DNA of 64,000 nucleotides. Origin: Marsupella aquatica. Taxonomy: Eukaryota > Marchantiophyta. The stretch covers positions 11,594,001 through 11,658,000 of the forward strand of contig OZ316891.1 in assembly GCA_973895155.1 (NCBI GenBank). The letters are read 5' to 3'. Position numbers and translations under genes: made by a program. The notes under the pieces are model-generated. The model saw only the letters and a program-made list of their open reading frames with translations. It did not search any database and was not told the DNA's origin. Below are positions 34,201 to 50,282 of this stretch, piece after piece; position 1 is the stretch's first letter; the number at the start of each line of letters is the position of its first letter.

Positions 34201-34575
34201 GACAGCGAATTCGACCAGAATTGCGAACAGTTTGCGCAGTGCCGGAAAACAGATATAGTCGGATCGTGAGAATCGTCGAGCGAAGCAAGGTAAGCTTCAA
34301 AACGGCAGACTCGAAGTTATCTTTGAGCAAAAGAACCCCGAAGAGTCTGTTTTCTCTTTCCCTGCTTTCCTTTCATCGGTGGACGAATGAATCTAGTGTT
34401 GCGCGCAGGAATCGAAGCCAAATGAGCCCTGTTCGCAAATTTGGAAGAGCCCTGGAAGTGGATTAATCATTATGCTTCTTGGCGAGATGCGTGTAGGATG
34501 CGCGCAACTGCTTCTGTTAGCTTACCAGGCATTTGATTGTATGTAGGCAACGGGCGGTTCGGAAGAGGGACAGCT
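31257..34575. other. intergenic, repeats, no supported gene
   Basis: AT-rich sequence with decayed local repeats. Around 32640-33120 short phrases such as AATATTTGAACA and CCAGGGTG recur. A poly-C run lies near 33046-33064. Copies of a 35-bp unit (GATGGGTAGGCATCCAGA) follow at 33126-33240. The final kilobase is the upstream region of the RNase T2 gene. Confidence 0.5.
33126..33240. repeat. 35-bp tandem repeat
   Basis: Three consecutive copies of a unit with TAGGCATCCAGA and TAGACACAAAAA; a further single copy is at about 32847-32880. Confidence 0.8.
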
Positions 34576-35937
34576 ATGGTGTCCAAAAGTCTAGTGGCGG
34601 TGCTAGTTTGCAGCATGTTTTGTGGAGCAGTGGTGCAGGCCCAGAACTTCGATTTCTTCTACTTTGTGCAACAGGTATGCAGGAGGCCATACCTTTAACG
34701 AGGGATTGCGGAGAGATTAGAGCAATGTGTCGCCATTTGTCTCCTGTTTTGCTTACTGTTGTGTAATTTCTTGATGGGAACAGTGGCCAGGTTCGTATTG
34801 CGACACAAAGCAGGGCTGCTGTTATCCTCTCACTGGCACTCCTAAGGCGGTCTTCGGCATTCATGGCCTTTGGCCCAACAACAACGACGGCTCTTACCCT
34901 CAATCCTGTGGCAACGAGCCTTACGACGCTCAGGAGGTATCGCCATTCTCCATCACTTCCCAATCCAATCTCACCTTGACAATTTCAATCAAATTTCCAA
35001 TGCAGATTAAGAGCTCTTCTATTCAGTCTCAACGATATTCGATTTTCCAATGCAAATGAAGAGCTCTTCTATCCGGTGTTGATGACATTCATTGTTCCCA
35101 CAACTGAACTTTGTACTATCCAAATAAACAAGCATTAGTCCACTGCTTCCCAATCCATCACCTGGGAAGAACTTTTCGTTCGAGTCTCCACAATTTCCAT
35201 TGCTTCCGCAACTGAAATTTGTATCATCCCAACATACAAGCACCAATCCAGTCCAAGTGCTCGTACTTCGTATGTCAATTTCGATTTGTCCTTCGTGAGT
35301 CCTTAGCTTATTGTTTGTCCCGGCTGGCTTTTTCAACTTCAGGTGAAGGATCTGCTATCGCAAATGGACGATGATTGGGGTTCACTCTCTTGCCCTTCCA
35401 GCGACAGCGGGAACTTTTGGAAGCATGAATGGACTAAACATGGCACTTGCTCGGGCATGACCTTGCACGACTACTTCCAGTCTGCCATCAGCCTATACGG
35501 CAACTATGACCTCACAGGCGCCCTTGCAGATGCAAGTACGTAGCTCCACACACAAATCTCTCTCTGTGTATAACCTTGTCGGTGGACTCTACCAGATTTG
35601 GCAATAATATCTCGGTGAAGTAAGTTGATACTGAAGGCTTGTATGGGTTGCTGCAGGCATAGTACCAGACGGCCGACATTACCAAGTAGCAGCCATGCGC
35701 AACGCGATGAGTAGCGTTCTTAATGGCCATCTGCCAGGAGTTGAGTGCAACAACGACGGACAGGGCAACAAACAGCTCTACCAAGTGTACATGTGCGTTG
35801 CCACAGATGGGTCCACTCTCATCGACTGCCCTATCCTTCCCAGCGACGAATGCAAGGGCTCGGTGGAGTTTCCGGTCTTTGACCCTTCTTCGTTTTCTTC
35901 TTCGCTGGCGTCCAGAGTAGCAAAGAGCGAGCTCTGA
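34576..35937 (+). CDS. RNase T2 family (S-like) secreted ribonuclease
   Basis: Four exons, 34576-34674, 34784-34936, 35343-35535 and 35657-35937, joined by GT-AG introns, give 241 residues, a typical family length. The N-terminus is a signal peptide (hydrophobic VAVLVCSMFCGAVV, cleavage likely after VVQA). Mature protein starts QNFDFFYFVQQWPGSYC. Both catalytic blocks are present: CAS I GIHGLWP near residue 58 and CAS II KHEWTKHGTC near residue 110, with His, Glu, Lys and His in place. Many Cys residues suggest disulfides. Enzymes of this family cleave single-stranded RNA in the vacuole or outside the cell, with roles in phosphate recycling and defence. No S-RNase-type context is seen. Confidence 0.93.
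34937..35342 (+). repeat. RNase T2 intron 2, built of direct repeats
   Basis: A unit starting CCAATGCA and containing GAAGAGCTCTTCTAT occurs at about 34997 and 35047. A second unit (CTTTGTACTATCC / ATTTGTATCATCC, each followed by ACAAGCA) occurs near 35108 and 35216. Confidence 0.7.
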
Positions 35938-37776
35938 ACCTGTACTGTAGATTAGCGAAGCCTCTATGACCTCTTCATCGAGATTTCTTCTCCGTATTCT
36001 CGAATTATGAACTTCATGGTGGAAGTGTATCGGAACTTACCTGTCAAAGCTGGAGATCTTAATCGAGATTTCTATTCACGTTTTGGAATATGGAGATCGG
36101 TGAAGCATGTATGAGCTCTTAATCGAGAATTCAAGAACGTTGGAATTTCAATAGTTCAATGCCTGTTGAACTGTTATTGTGCGGACATGTGTGTTGCACG
36201 AGTGTTATGAGACAAGTATTGTCTGCCTGTTGAGGTGTTGTTGTGGCGAAAATGCCTATGCAAGTGGTGCTCCCGAAAAGTATTGTTTGGTGCACAAAGT
36301 GTTTTTGAACGGTGCAAAGTGTTACCGATGCAGAACACCTGGCCCGCATAGTATATATCAAACAAATTGGAAATTTTGAGATGCTATTTCGGTGCTTCTG
36401 AAGTCATCTGACTGATACTGTCCACTGACCAACTCAGTACTGCAGGATTACGGTAGTCGTAGCAATAGGATGTCGGCGTTCGAAAGTAAGACTGACTATT
36501 CTAAAGTAAGGTTGACATCTGACTACCTCGTCCCAAAGAGTTTGGGGAAAAAAGCGTTTCTTTATGGTTTTAGAAATAACCTTCCTCGTACCCAATAGTT
36601 CCCATGGTACCACTCCGAGACAATTAGTCATTGCCCATCAGAACCTATGATTATTTGTTGGACGACATCCACAAGATTTTAGGTGAACTTTCTGTGTACC
36701 CCTGTAAAATAGGATCTGAACCCTCTTAGCACCTCGTTGACCCACACCATTTAATTACCACATGACCGATCCCATAACGGAAATACACTGCTGCGATGGC
36801 AATAAACATTCATTCCATGACTGCGTTCCTAAAAGGGCCAACCTGAAGGCGGTAACGGGACAATTATGAACAAACAAACCAGACAGGAGACGATCCTCAA
36901 TCTAATTATCCACGTCCCAGCCCCCAAATCGACTGAGTGTCATAATTCGTATAAAGCTGAAACTCATTGCCCAGCTTGTTAGTGTGGGCAGGCCGGAATC
37001 GACATGGCCTTGCTTTCAAGCACTTCACGCTGAACACCCCCTGTATCAACATTTCCAATACATAAGAAAGGATTGGAGAACTAGCAATTACTGAAAAAAA
37101 AATTCAATAATTACCAGCAAACGGATATAGTATTGAGGCAAAATTGAGACCCGAACCAGCCACGGCTCACATTTACAGGTCGTGACCGTAAGAATTGTTG
37201 ATGTGCTTTTTGCAGCTGACATTCTCCGAGCACTCTTTCAGAGAGAAGGAAGTAACCAAAGGACATGGCAACGGCAGAAAACATTATAGAGTATAAGAAA
37301 AGACAGAGGACCCCAGATATGAAGCTTAAGTACAGCAGAGCACACAAGGAAGTAAAACTCCCCGTAAGGAGACTTACGTAGCCATTAGTAAGGGGTGAAG
37401 TCTCTGGATCGTTCGCGAGGTACTTCATCTCTCAAACAGTCTTCTCCAAACGCTCTTGGCTCTGCGCCCCTAAATCAGTTTCAGAAGTTGGACAGGAAGC
37501 ACATTTTGAGTCCTTTTGAGTCTGCTCATTTCCTTCTACCCTCCTACAGCGAACAGCAGTCTAGATCCTCTAATTCACTTTGTTCCTCAGGGAAGCATGG
37601 ATTATCTTTAGAAGGTAGACCGATCAAAGGAGCAAAGCTTTCCATCACAGCTATATTGATGTATATCTTTCAAGGAACCGCTAAATCCACGTATGCTTGT
37701 CTCCTTGCGGTTGAATAAATCGTAGAATTCATTGCAGTCAGTGGCATAGATTTGATGGACTTGCATCATAACAAAC
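35938..37776. other. intergenic, possible 3' remnant of the methyltransferase pseudogene
   Basis: 3' flank of RNase T2, then unrecognised sequence. On - near 37200-37240 a short reading KECSENVS resembles the SKECLExVA segment that follows VADPPYL in EEF1AKMT1 proteins; this is weak. No other coding sequence is supported. Confidence 0.4.
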
Positions 37777-38600
37777 CAGATATGGAGGGTCCGCTACGAC
37801 TACATGGAAACTTTGTCGAAGCTCAGAAGGAATGTCCAGTGGCTGATTATAATCGTAGAACACAAAGTCAGCTCCATATTTACTGAATCTTTGATCAAAT
37901 TCGAAAAGACGAACTTGTGCTTCATGCAGGTTAACTTTTCTGTAATGATATGAGGATGCTAAGTGATTGCTGAAACGATGAAACTCTAGTAAGTTCAGCT
38001 TAATCCTAGAGTTCTCACGAGAAGGCAACTTGAACACGAATCATCCATGCCTTACTATGCAGGTAGACGAAATGGAGATGGTCAATAAACTACAACCCAA
38101 AGAAACAAAGAAAAATCTAAAATCACACACAAGTGTTACGGGTTAGTAAAAACTCAAAAACATCTGGAGGAGCAATGAGAAGTTCATAATAGCAATCCGA
38201 ATTATATGGACTAGACGCAGACAACCTCTGTAGCAACGGTTTAAGGGGAAGAATATTGCAACAGGACACTCACTTTGAGTTGCGTGTAGCAGGCAACGCA
38301 GGCAATGGGAAGCTGAGGGCCAGCTAGCTGTGAGGTGATGCAGCTCGTCGGCCACTGTCTTCAATACCTCTGCATCATACCAGAACTGGCTAATTCTCCA
38401 ATTCTCTTTGACCATCTCATACTTCCTTCCTGCAGCAGCGGCATCTGCACAGCTCAGCCCGCCCACCTCGACCTCGACCTCATTTGAGTGAGCTCACTCT
38501 GCCTCTTGCTCCTGCAGAAAACACTACAACGCCGCTGGCGTGCTTGCACCCAATTGAGGCACGTCGTCGTCGTTGTCTTCCTCCACAGTTCCAAATTTCC
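37777..38600 (-). pseudogene. EEF1AKMT1: EEF1AKMT1-like (N6AMT2) lysine methyltransferase, broken
   Basis: On - the first part reads DDDVPQLGASTPAAL, a TAG (38524-38526), CFLQEQEAE, a TGA (38494-38496), then ENWRISQFWYDAEVLKTVADEL and, after a one-base frameshift near 38310-38325, PIACVACYTQLK ending at a GT donor (38274/38273). A second exon 37777-37939 is clean: [22 protein letters not shown] and VVVADPPYL, the latter holding the DPPY catalytic motif. This matches the eukaryotic enzyme that methylates elongation factor 1A on lysine. Two nonsense codons, a frameshift, no start codon in frame and no convincing C-terminal exons argue for a pseudogene. A functional paralog elsewhere is likely. 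Confidence 0.8.
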
Positions 38601-41600
38601 AATCCCTCCCATCCTCCTCGGGCTACAGCCTCTCTTCCTGAAGGTACTCAATGAGAAGGTCTGATGAACGTTTTGGTTTCGCCTCTGATCATTGCTGTCA
38701 TTCATTGAAATTTGTTGAGAACATGTGTGTGCATGTATTGAACGTCTTACTGTCTGGGAAGTCTTATATTATTTTATCTTGCACTACGGTAGTTCAATAC
38801 GTGCTCTCAAATATCCGTGCCATTGCCAGTTAGATAACATTGGGTAAGAGATGCGGTTAGGGAAATGATGCGATGCGATGCAATTGTACAGAAGATATAG
38901 TGTTGCGTTAAGGGTTTCATTGCCTTAAAAATATTTTTGTATAAAAGACGTTGTAATTAATCCCAGTCTTTCCTTTGACATGGAAACTGTCAAATTTGTA
39001 ATGTTACCAAGGTTAAAAACCACTAGATTGATTATCCTTACTCATGGATGTGTCAGTCTCATCATTTAGGCTGAGTTGTTGTTGTTGCATAAATGTTATT
39101 ATTTTAGTCATTGTTGTTATTGTAGTGTTGTTGTTGGGGAGTGTTGGCTTTTTTTTTCTCAGTGACCCTGCCCAGGTGGAAAATCTCCACTTGGCTGCCT
39201 CACTGAGCTCTCGGCTGACCTGTTCAGCTCGGCTCCCTTGCTCTTGGTGGCCCTTGCTGAGTTGAATACCCGAAGGTCGAGTAGGAAAATTCCACTCATA
39301 AATGATTGATGAGAGCAACTGATACCAAGGACTGGTAAGTGATGGGGTTGCAATATTCCTCGAGCAGTCTCAAGTTTAATCCACCAGACACTTCTGAGCC
39401 AGTTGCAACTCTAGTCTCTGCCCAAACCAGGCATATATGAGTGAAAAAAGTGTTTGTAGTAATTGTAGGAATATGCATATGAGAAACGGATCAATTATAA
39501 TAGGGGGTTTCCCCTCTTGGGAGCCAGTTGGGTCTTCAAAAGCTGCTAAGAACATTGAGTTACATGGTCAAATTTTGTGATCCATCCTAGCATCAATTTC
39601 ACACACTTCATTAACTTTGGAGTATGAAGCCCAATGGGACCTAAATATTTTCTTTGTACGTAAAGTTTTGGTCAAAAGTGAACTGGTCCATCTGGGCTAC
39701 AAGGTTCACTGGGAGTTTGGCCCATACAAGCATCAGTTTCATCAACCTGCTTTTTCCTCTTTTCTAACGGAATCAAAAAGCGTTATTAGAGTAGTATTAC
39801 CTTTTTGCCCAGGCCTGTCTTCCGTACAGACCGAGGAACCAATGGGAGGCCGACCTACGTCGACCGTGGCATCTTTGCTCAGGCGCTGCCACGCAGCTCG
39901 GTTCCAATTTATAAACCGTCGGTTCAGAGCACTATCCAAAGGACACTCAGACCCTCTGAAAGCAGACTGATCAATTTGAGTCCCGATCGATGCATTTAAT
40001 GTGAGGACGTTCTACGGTCGTGATCTCGCTCACTGAGTGAGCGCACCCCGCTGCTCCGTTAGATCACAGTAATTTGTTTGGGTTGGGCCTCTGAGGAATC
40101 ACTGCTCTAGGGATGGCGCCATGGCAGATTGGCAGGCCTGGCCCCCGCCGAGTCTCGCTGCAAGGTCTTGAGTACCGTTAATTAACCCCTGGCCTTGCCT
40201 CGCTTGGCCTCGCTTGGCCAGGTAGTAGTGTACAGCGTATTTGCGTCCGTTTATGAGACACTAGACTCTCAGTGTACTCTTATGACCCGGCTGTCCGTCA
40301 GTGAGTCCTCCCATACATTCAACCATGACCCGGATAGGCTTGGTCAATAAAAGGATGTCTTGAATACAGTGAATTTTTGCGAGTGACCTCGTCCCGGAAT
40401 GTTGTGACCCGGGGAAGCAACAATGACTGGTCAGGCACTGAATGTGAGGCCCGACCATGCTTGGGAATCGTGACCAAAACTGAGGGTCGACACTATCAAG
40501 CTAGAGAGGACCCGATTTCAGTGTGTTCATTGCATGACCTTGTGATTTTCACATATTGCGGCAACCCCTCTCAAAGCTGAGAGTCCAAAAATATCACTGC
40601 CTATCTATACCTAGTTTTAGTGCGCCCAAGTGCATAGCAAGATGCCTGTGAGGTGGTGTTTTTTTTTCCAATATTGAGATGCCCTCGCACACTGGTGACC
40701 AGGAACCAAAATTGGTACTTTTGGGCCAGATTTTTTTGCTGACCTCAAGTTTTGAGACACCTCAATAATCCCAGGAGATTGTAGGAGAGGGTTTACAGTT
40801 TTTTTTAATTAAGTAGCAAACTTTGCTAGATTCCACCTCAATGAAAATTCTTTGCCACATTTTGACAAAATCACTCTACAGTTTTGTTGGGGTCTTCCTT
40901 CTAGCTAGTTTTTCACCTAGTCCCTGGCCCCATTAGCCAGAATCTCCTACACTGTTGGTGGTAACTAGGATGACTACACTAATTTGAGAGTGTCAATTTT
41001 CAGGGTCTACTTGCAAATTAATGTTACATGCAAATTAGTGTTACAGTGGTCTTAAGATTGGAAAAAAACTAGATCTAAAAGAATTAGTGTTCTGTTGGAC
41101 TCAAGTTCATCCATTTTTCACTAGCAATGTAAACAAAAGTGTAAGAAAAACTATTTCAAAAAACTGACAAAATTAGTATTCCTTTGACTCACTTTTACCA
41201 AAATTCTTTTTCCAAAATCACTTTTACCCAAACACTAACTTTGTACTGTCTAACACACTAATTCTGCATAACACTAATTACACTGAACAGTGTAGTAGCC
41301 TAAATACAGGGAGATCTGACGGCCAAATATTAATCTGAGAAAATTAGAAAAGGAATATTAATAGCAATTTCTCCTCACGGAAGGTGACATTGACCACCCT
41401 AGGAAAAAATCCTTTATAAAATTACCCAAGGGTTAACCCTAAGCTTTATCTGGTTAGTTTACTACTAAGTAGAGCTTTAGTTGTGTCAGGGATTGTAAGT
41501 CTCATAGGCTTTTTGGCTCCTTTGTCTTCTAAAGGGTTTCCCTTGTTTTCTCCTTTTATCAGTCCCTACTTTTGGAATCCTGTCCAATTTGACTAATTTT

Positions 41601-42830
41601 ATTCTTCTGTGGTGTGCACTATATCTATTAGCCACCACCTTCTTGGAGATCCCCAAGGAGGATTCAACTGTGCCTTTCATCTTTTCAGGATTTTTCTTAA
41701 AATTAGTTTAAACGTGAAATTGCCCTGGGTAAAGCTAGTCTAATTTACAAACAAAAGTTCTGGACACTGATTGAAAGGCAAAGGTAAAGGTAAGCAGATT
41801 TGGGTCCAATCAAGTTTTGTGATCAATTTGCTGTCACATCATCAGCTAAACACACTTCATCAGTTTACAATTATTTATGGGTTCATGTCAAGTTCTGGCA
41901 AAATTCATGGCATGCTATATCTCCACCTCAATGGTTTCTGTCAAACAATCATGTTTTGTGGTGAGAAATAATTACAACAATATGTGTTTGTGGCAACGCC
42001 AGAACAATTGGTAAACCTGGGAACAGTAAATTTTTGGGAAAATCAACAATTTAGATACCCAATATCAAATAGTTACTAAATGTAGTTGTTTGATCACTTT
42101 TTGAATTACAACAAGTATTCTTTGGGGCCACCCATATATATATATGTATGTTCATGGGCAACCATATATATGCATGACACACTACCAAAGAACAAATTGT
42201 ACCAAACTGGAACAAGGATCCCAAACAAAGGAGACTCAATAAATGGGAGAAAACAATGGAAAATTTTCAAGAAGACCAAAAACCCAAAGGATCCCTGACA
42301 AATGTTCCCCTCAACTACAAACTAAAACCCTATGCAACCTACAACCCTACCAAGTGGCGAACTGGAAAGCTTGGTATAGTCCTGTTGTAAACCACATTAG
42401 AGGATCACAAAGAGAAATTTAAAGAGGGGCCCTCCCCAGGAAAATGAATTGAAATTGCCATATAGTCCCCACACAAACCACATTAGAGGATCACAAAGAG
42501 AAATGTGAGGAGAGACCCTACCCAAGGAAAATGAATTTAAATTTCCATACAGAAGGGGCCCCTTTGTGCTCAACAATTTCAGAAAAGAGTTGCTATAGTT
42601 GGTGAAAAACCTGGTCGATCCGGGTTTTGTCACAGCAAACAATAAAAAGCCAATACTCCAAGAATAGTCCATCCAGGTGTCCGTCCGTCCGTCCCCTCAT
42701 TCCCCTACCTTGGCCAAAGGCGTTGGCGCTGTTGAGACGAGGAAGGGCGAGGGCCGCAGGGGGAATGGGAGGGTCGGGGGACACGGGGCCACTGGGGGTA
42801 GTCAAGCTCGTAGTGTGGAGAAAGCGCTTT
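38601..42830. other. intergenic, no supported gene
   Basis: About 4.2 kb without recognisable coding sequence. It contains AT-rich stretches, a TATATA microsatellite near 42133-42146 and an 87-bp tandem duplication at 42389-42560. Short open frames look fortuitous. Confidence 0.5.
42389..42560. repeat. 87-bp tandem duplication
   Basis: AACCACATTAGAGGATCACA begins copies at 42389 and 42476; the rest of the unit, including GAAAATGAATT, aligns with scattered mismatches. Confidence 0.85.
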
Positions 42831-42839
42831 CCCTCTCTT

Positions 42840-42859
42840 GCTCTCTCTCTCTCTCTCTC
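42840..42859 (+). promoter_or_regulatory. CT microsatellite in the ATP synthase beta leader region
   Basis: An uninterrupted (CT)n run about 300 bases before the ATG. Pyrimidine tracts of this kind are common near plant transcription starts and GAGA-type sites bind BBR/BPC factors. Function here is inferred only. Confidence 0.4.
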
Positions 42860-43155
42860 CCGAGTCCCGACTACCACCATAGCTAGAAAGCTTGGGCAAG
42901 CTTGCTAGGGCAAGTTCTCTGAGGCTGCAGGAACGTCGCACCGAGGGCAAGGAAGGAAGCCTCGGGATCGATCGATCTCTCGGAGTGGATCGATCGGCCT
43001 GGAGCAGCAGCGACCGATGCATAGCAGAGCAGGAGGGCGGGGAGAGGAGAAGCTCGAAGTGTAGACGGTCGAGGAGAGAGGGAGATCTTGGCTTTTCGAG
43101 GAGAGTAAGATCGTGAGGGAGGAGGGGGGTTTGAGGAGGAGAAGGAGGAAGAAGA

Positions 43156-47086
<3,931 letters not shown>

Positions 47087-50000
47087 TCTGCTTGTGACAG
47101 ATTGTCTCGACGCTATTTAAACTGGACGACTCGTCAAGGTCATTGCCCCTTGGAAAATTTGCAGCAGAGCTCTGCAACAGGCATTGTTGGGGCAAGTTTT
47201 GCATCATCTGTTGCCACTGACCAGCATCAGCTTTCAGCTCTTGCTGAGAGTTTGTAGCATTAGGTGGTTGCCCAGGGAATCCTTTTTTGCTGCTGGTAGT
47301 CTTTTCCTTGTTTACCATGGGAATAATACGTGGTCGGTTTCAAACGCTGATTACTCCTGGGTTTACCTTGGTGACCTTGTCATTGATTGTGCGCCCACCC
47401 TTGATCAAGCAGGGGCGGCTTGCAGAATGTGAACTGAATTTTGAAATATTGTCTTGAATGCGCTGGTTGTGGAGAAAATCTGTTCGCAGATAATGCCGAG
47501 AAAACCTGACTCGACGGAGTGCATGTGGTGCGTGTATGTTGTGTCTCCCTCCTCAGCACTTCTTACAAACACAGGCTTGAGCCCATGTTCCTTCCTGTTA
47601 GTGATAGCTCATTCTTAGACTCGCATCCAGATGCTTTGTGGAAGGGTGGACAGGGCTGGTTCTGATGGGTTCCTACCTGGCTAGAGAGTCTCCAGCAAGT
47701 GCTTCTTTTGTTCAAGACAGCTGAGTAATAAAAATAGTCACGCCATGAATTTAAAATCGAAGTCAATGATTTAGAGTAATCTGATACTTTTTGGGTTTAT
47801 GCTGCGTGTTGCATGTTGGATCTTTGTTTTCATTGCATCCTTCGCAATGGACTTACCAACTTGGTGTACTTCCCGTGTCACACGTACCCACACAATTGGT
47901 GGGCCAATTGGTCGGAGAGCTGATGGCTAGGCATTTCAGCTGTCTGAGCAAGCTGTCCAAAAGAATATTGATCCTTCGCAGGAGTCGGATTCACCGCACT
48001 AAAGCTCCTACCACTGGAAGACTGGTGAGATTGTGATTGTGGGTTGTCTGAAACGGAAATTGCTCGAAGTTTACATGAGGGGCGGTTTGGCATGCTGTGT
48101 TGTCTTGCGGTAGTGTTGATTGGTACTGAAAAGTTGTTTCTTACAGCGCCCCGATGAAGTGCTAGCAAGCAGCTGTGTGGAAACAAGACTCACCTTAATC
48201 ATTTGAAGAATCATGAGAACCTTTTTTATACTGTAACCAGGCATCCTTACTCGCCTAACCCGACGAGCCTCTTCGTTATTAAATCACGCCTGCGCCTATA
48301 TCCCCATTCCATGCCTCAAGTACTCACCATAAAAGGTGGAGCACTCAGCACCTTTTGTGGGAACAACTCACGCCCATTCTTACTAAAAGTGCCCCTGAGT
48401 CATTAAATCACACCTGCCCCTATAAACTCCATTCCATGCCTCAAGTACTCATCATAAGAGGTGGAGCACTCAGCACCTTTTGTGGAACTCAAGCCCATTC
48501 CTACTAAAGTGCCCCTGGATTCATTTAAATCACACCGTCCCCTACAAGCCCACCATAAGAGGTGGAGCACTTTAAATCACACCGTCCCCTATAAAGCCCA
48601 CCATAAGAGGTGGAGCCCTCGGCACCTTTTGTGGAACTCAAGCCCATTCCTACTGAAGTACCCCTGGATTCATTTAAATCACACCGTCCCCTATAAAAGC
48701 TCCATTCAATTCCCATGCCTCAGTACTCACCATAAAAGGTGGAGCACTTCAGCACCTTTTGTGTAACTCATGACCAGTCCTACTAAAACTGAACCTATTC
48801 AGTGTTGAGAGCCGCGGGTAACCTTTTGTGGAACTCATGCCCGGTCCTACTAAAACTGAACCTATTCAGTATTGAGAGCCGCGGGTAACCTTTTGTGTAA
48901 CTCATGCCCGGTCCTACTAAAACTGAACCTATTCAGTATTGAGAGCCGCGGGTAACCTGTAGCATTTTGTGGTGCAGTTGTGGTTTAAGGTGGAGCGGAG
49001 CTTGTTATCCTTTTGCAGTGAGTCATATACGTCATCTCCATTCTCAATTTATCCCTTAAATGTAACGAGTTGACACTGACCCAGGAGTCGTTGTGGGCCT
49101 ATTGTAGTGTACCCAGTAGCCCCTGAAATAAAGTTGTGGCTGGCGAGATATGAGCGTTTCTGTCTCATGGGTTCTCGAGACAGTAGTCAGATAGTCCCCT
49201 AATGCACAAGGGAGCATCTTTGTGATTCCTAGCATGAGGTTGGTGCTCCATGATGGGTCCCTGCTGTTGCTTGGCTACGAAGGGATTAACTTCTTGCACC
49301 AGGGCCAAGCCCAGTCTGAGTACTGGTCTGGTCATAGTACCTTACCTCTTTGGTAGTAGTCACTGGAGAAACCCAGCCAGTCTTCCGCAAACGGCTTCTC
49401 AACCAATGGGCTATTATGATCATGAGAAACCAGAGACACTCAATTATTCTCTACTTTCTCATATGAACCAGCAATCCTCATCTATGCTTCGCTTCTGATG
49501 ACTTGCATACCCTACTTTTTGCCCCCGACGCAAGACCCTCTAGTCATCTGCTTATCTTTATTTCCATCCTACCTGTGGTCCCATGGAGCACATCTCTGGA
49601 TATGCAGTTCAGCTTCAGCCCTGTAATGGGGCATTCACGTGGATGACAAGAGCAATCAAAGTTATGACAAAAACTCTTCACTCACGGAATGGTCCAGGTG
49701 TCCTTAGGCACACCAACTGGTTGCAAACTTTGCAACGCAAAAACTTTGGGTTCTAGGTCAGTTTGGAGACCCCTTTATAGGGTGAAGCCACAGTCAAGAT
49801 AAAGAAGGAGAAGCACATTCACAACAAATCACATTAACTAATCTTATCAATACCCTTGAAGATACAACAACAGTAAGAAAAGACCAGTTGACATCCTAAC
49901 TCAGTGCACATTACTTTGAAAAACCGAAGGTAAGAAATGACTAGTCGGCAACCAATGGGCAGCTTTCCGTTCACCCCCACCCTTGCACCGGTTCTTACGA

Positions 50001-50282
50001 GAGGGCTGGAACACAAGAAACATACTCACAAAATGAATGCGATGTACAGATTTCTGGAATTTTTTTAACCTACATTTGGCATTCTTTGTGAAAGACACTT
50101 GGTGGAAGGAGTGGCATTTGGCCAGTTGCCAGAATTCAAAACCGGCGCTTCAATTACGAAACAGCAACGTTAACAAAAGCCGCCATGGCCGTTTACAACA
50201 AATGCAAGCCAATAAAATTCCCAAGGTATAGGTCGCGGTGGGGAGTTCTGGTTAAATTGTGAAGATACGTAACAAGAACGCA
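47087..50282. other. intergenic between convergent ATP2 and SCI1-like genes
   Basis: The first 400-700 bases should hold the ATP2 3' untranslated region. A tandem repeat array occupies 48278-48960. The rest, including 49000-50280, shows no gene I can support; the last part is the 3' flank of the SCI1-like gene. Confidence 0.5.
48278..48960. repeat. two-part tandem repeat array
   Basis: Units of about 122 bp starting TTAAATCACRCC begin at 48278 and 48403, with shortened or variant units at 48525, 48571 and 48674. They share AAGAGGTGGAGCAC and CACCTTTTGTGGAACTCA. From about 48789 a derived 67-bp unit (GAACCTATTCAGT ... GAGAGCCGCGGGTAACC) repeats three times and ends near 48960. The two units share the CCTTTTGTG...CCTACTAAAA block. 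Confidence 0.85.
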
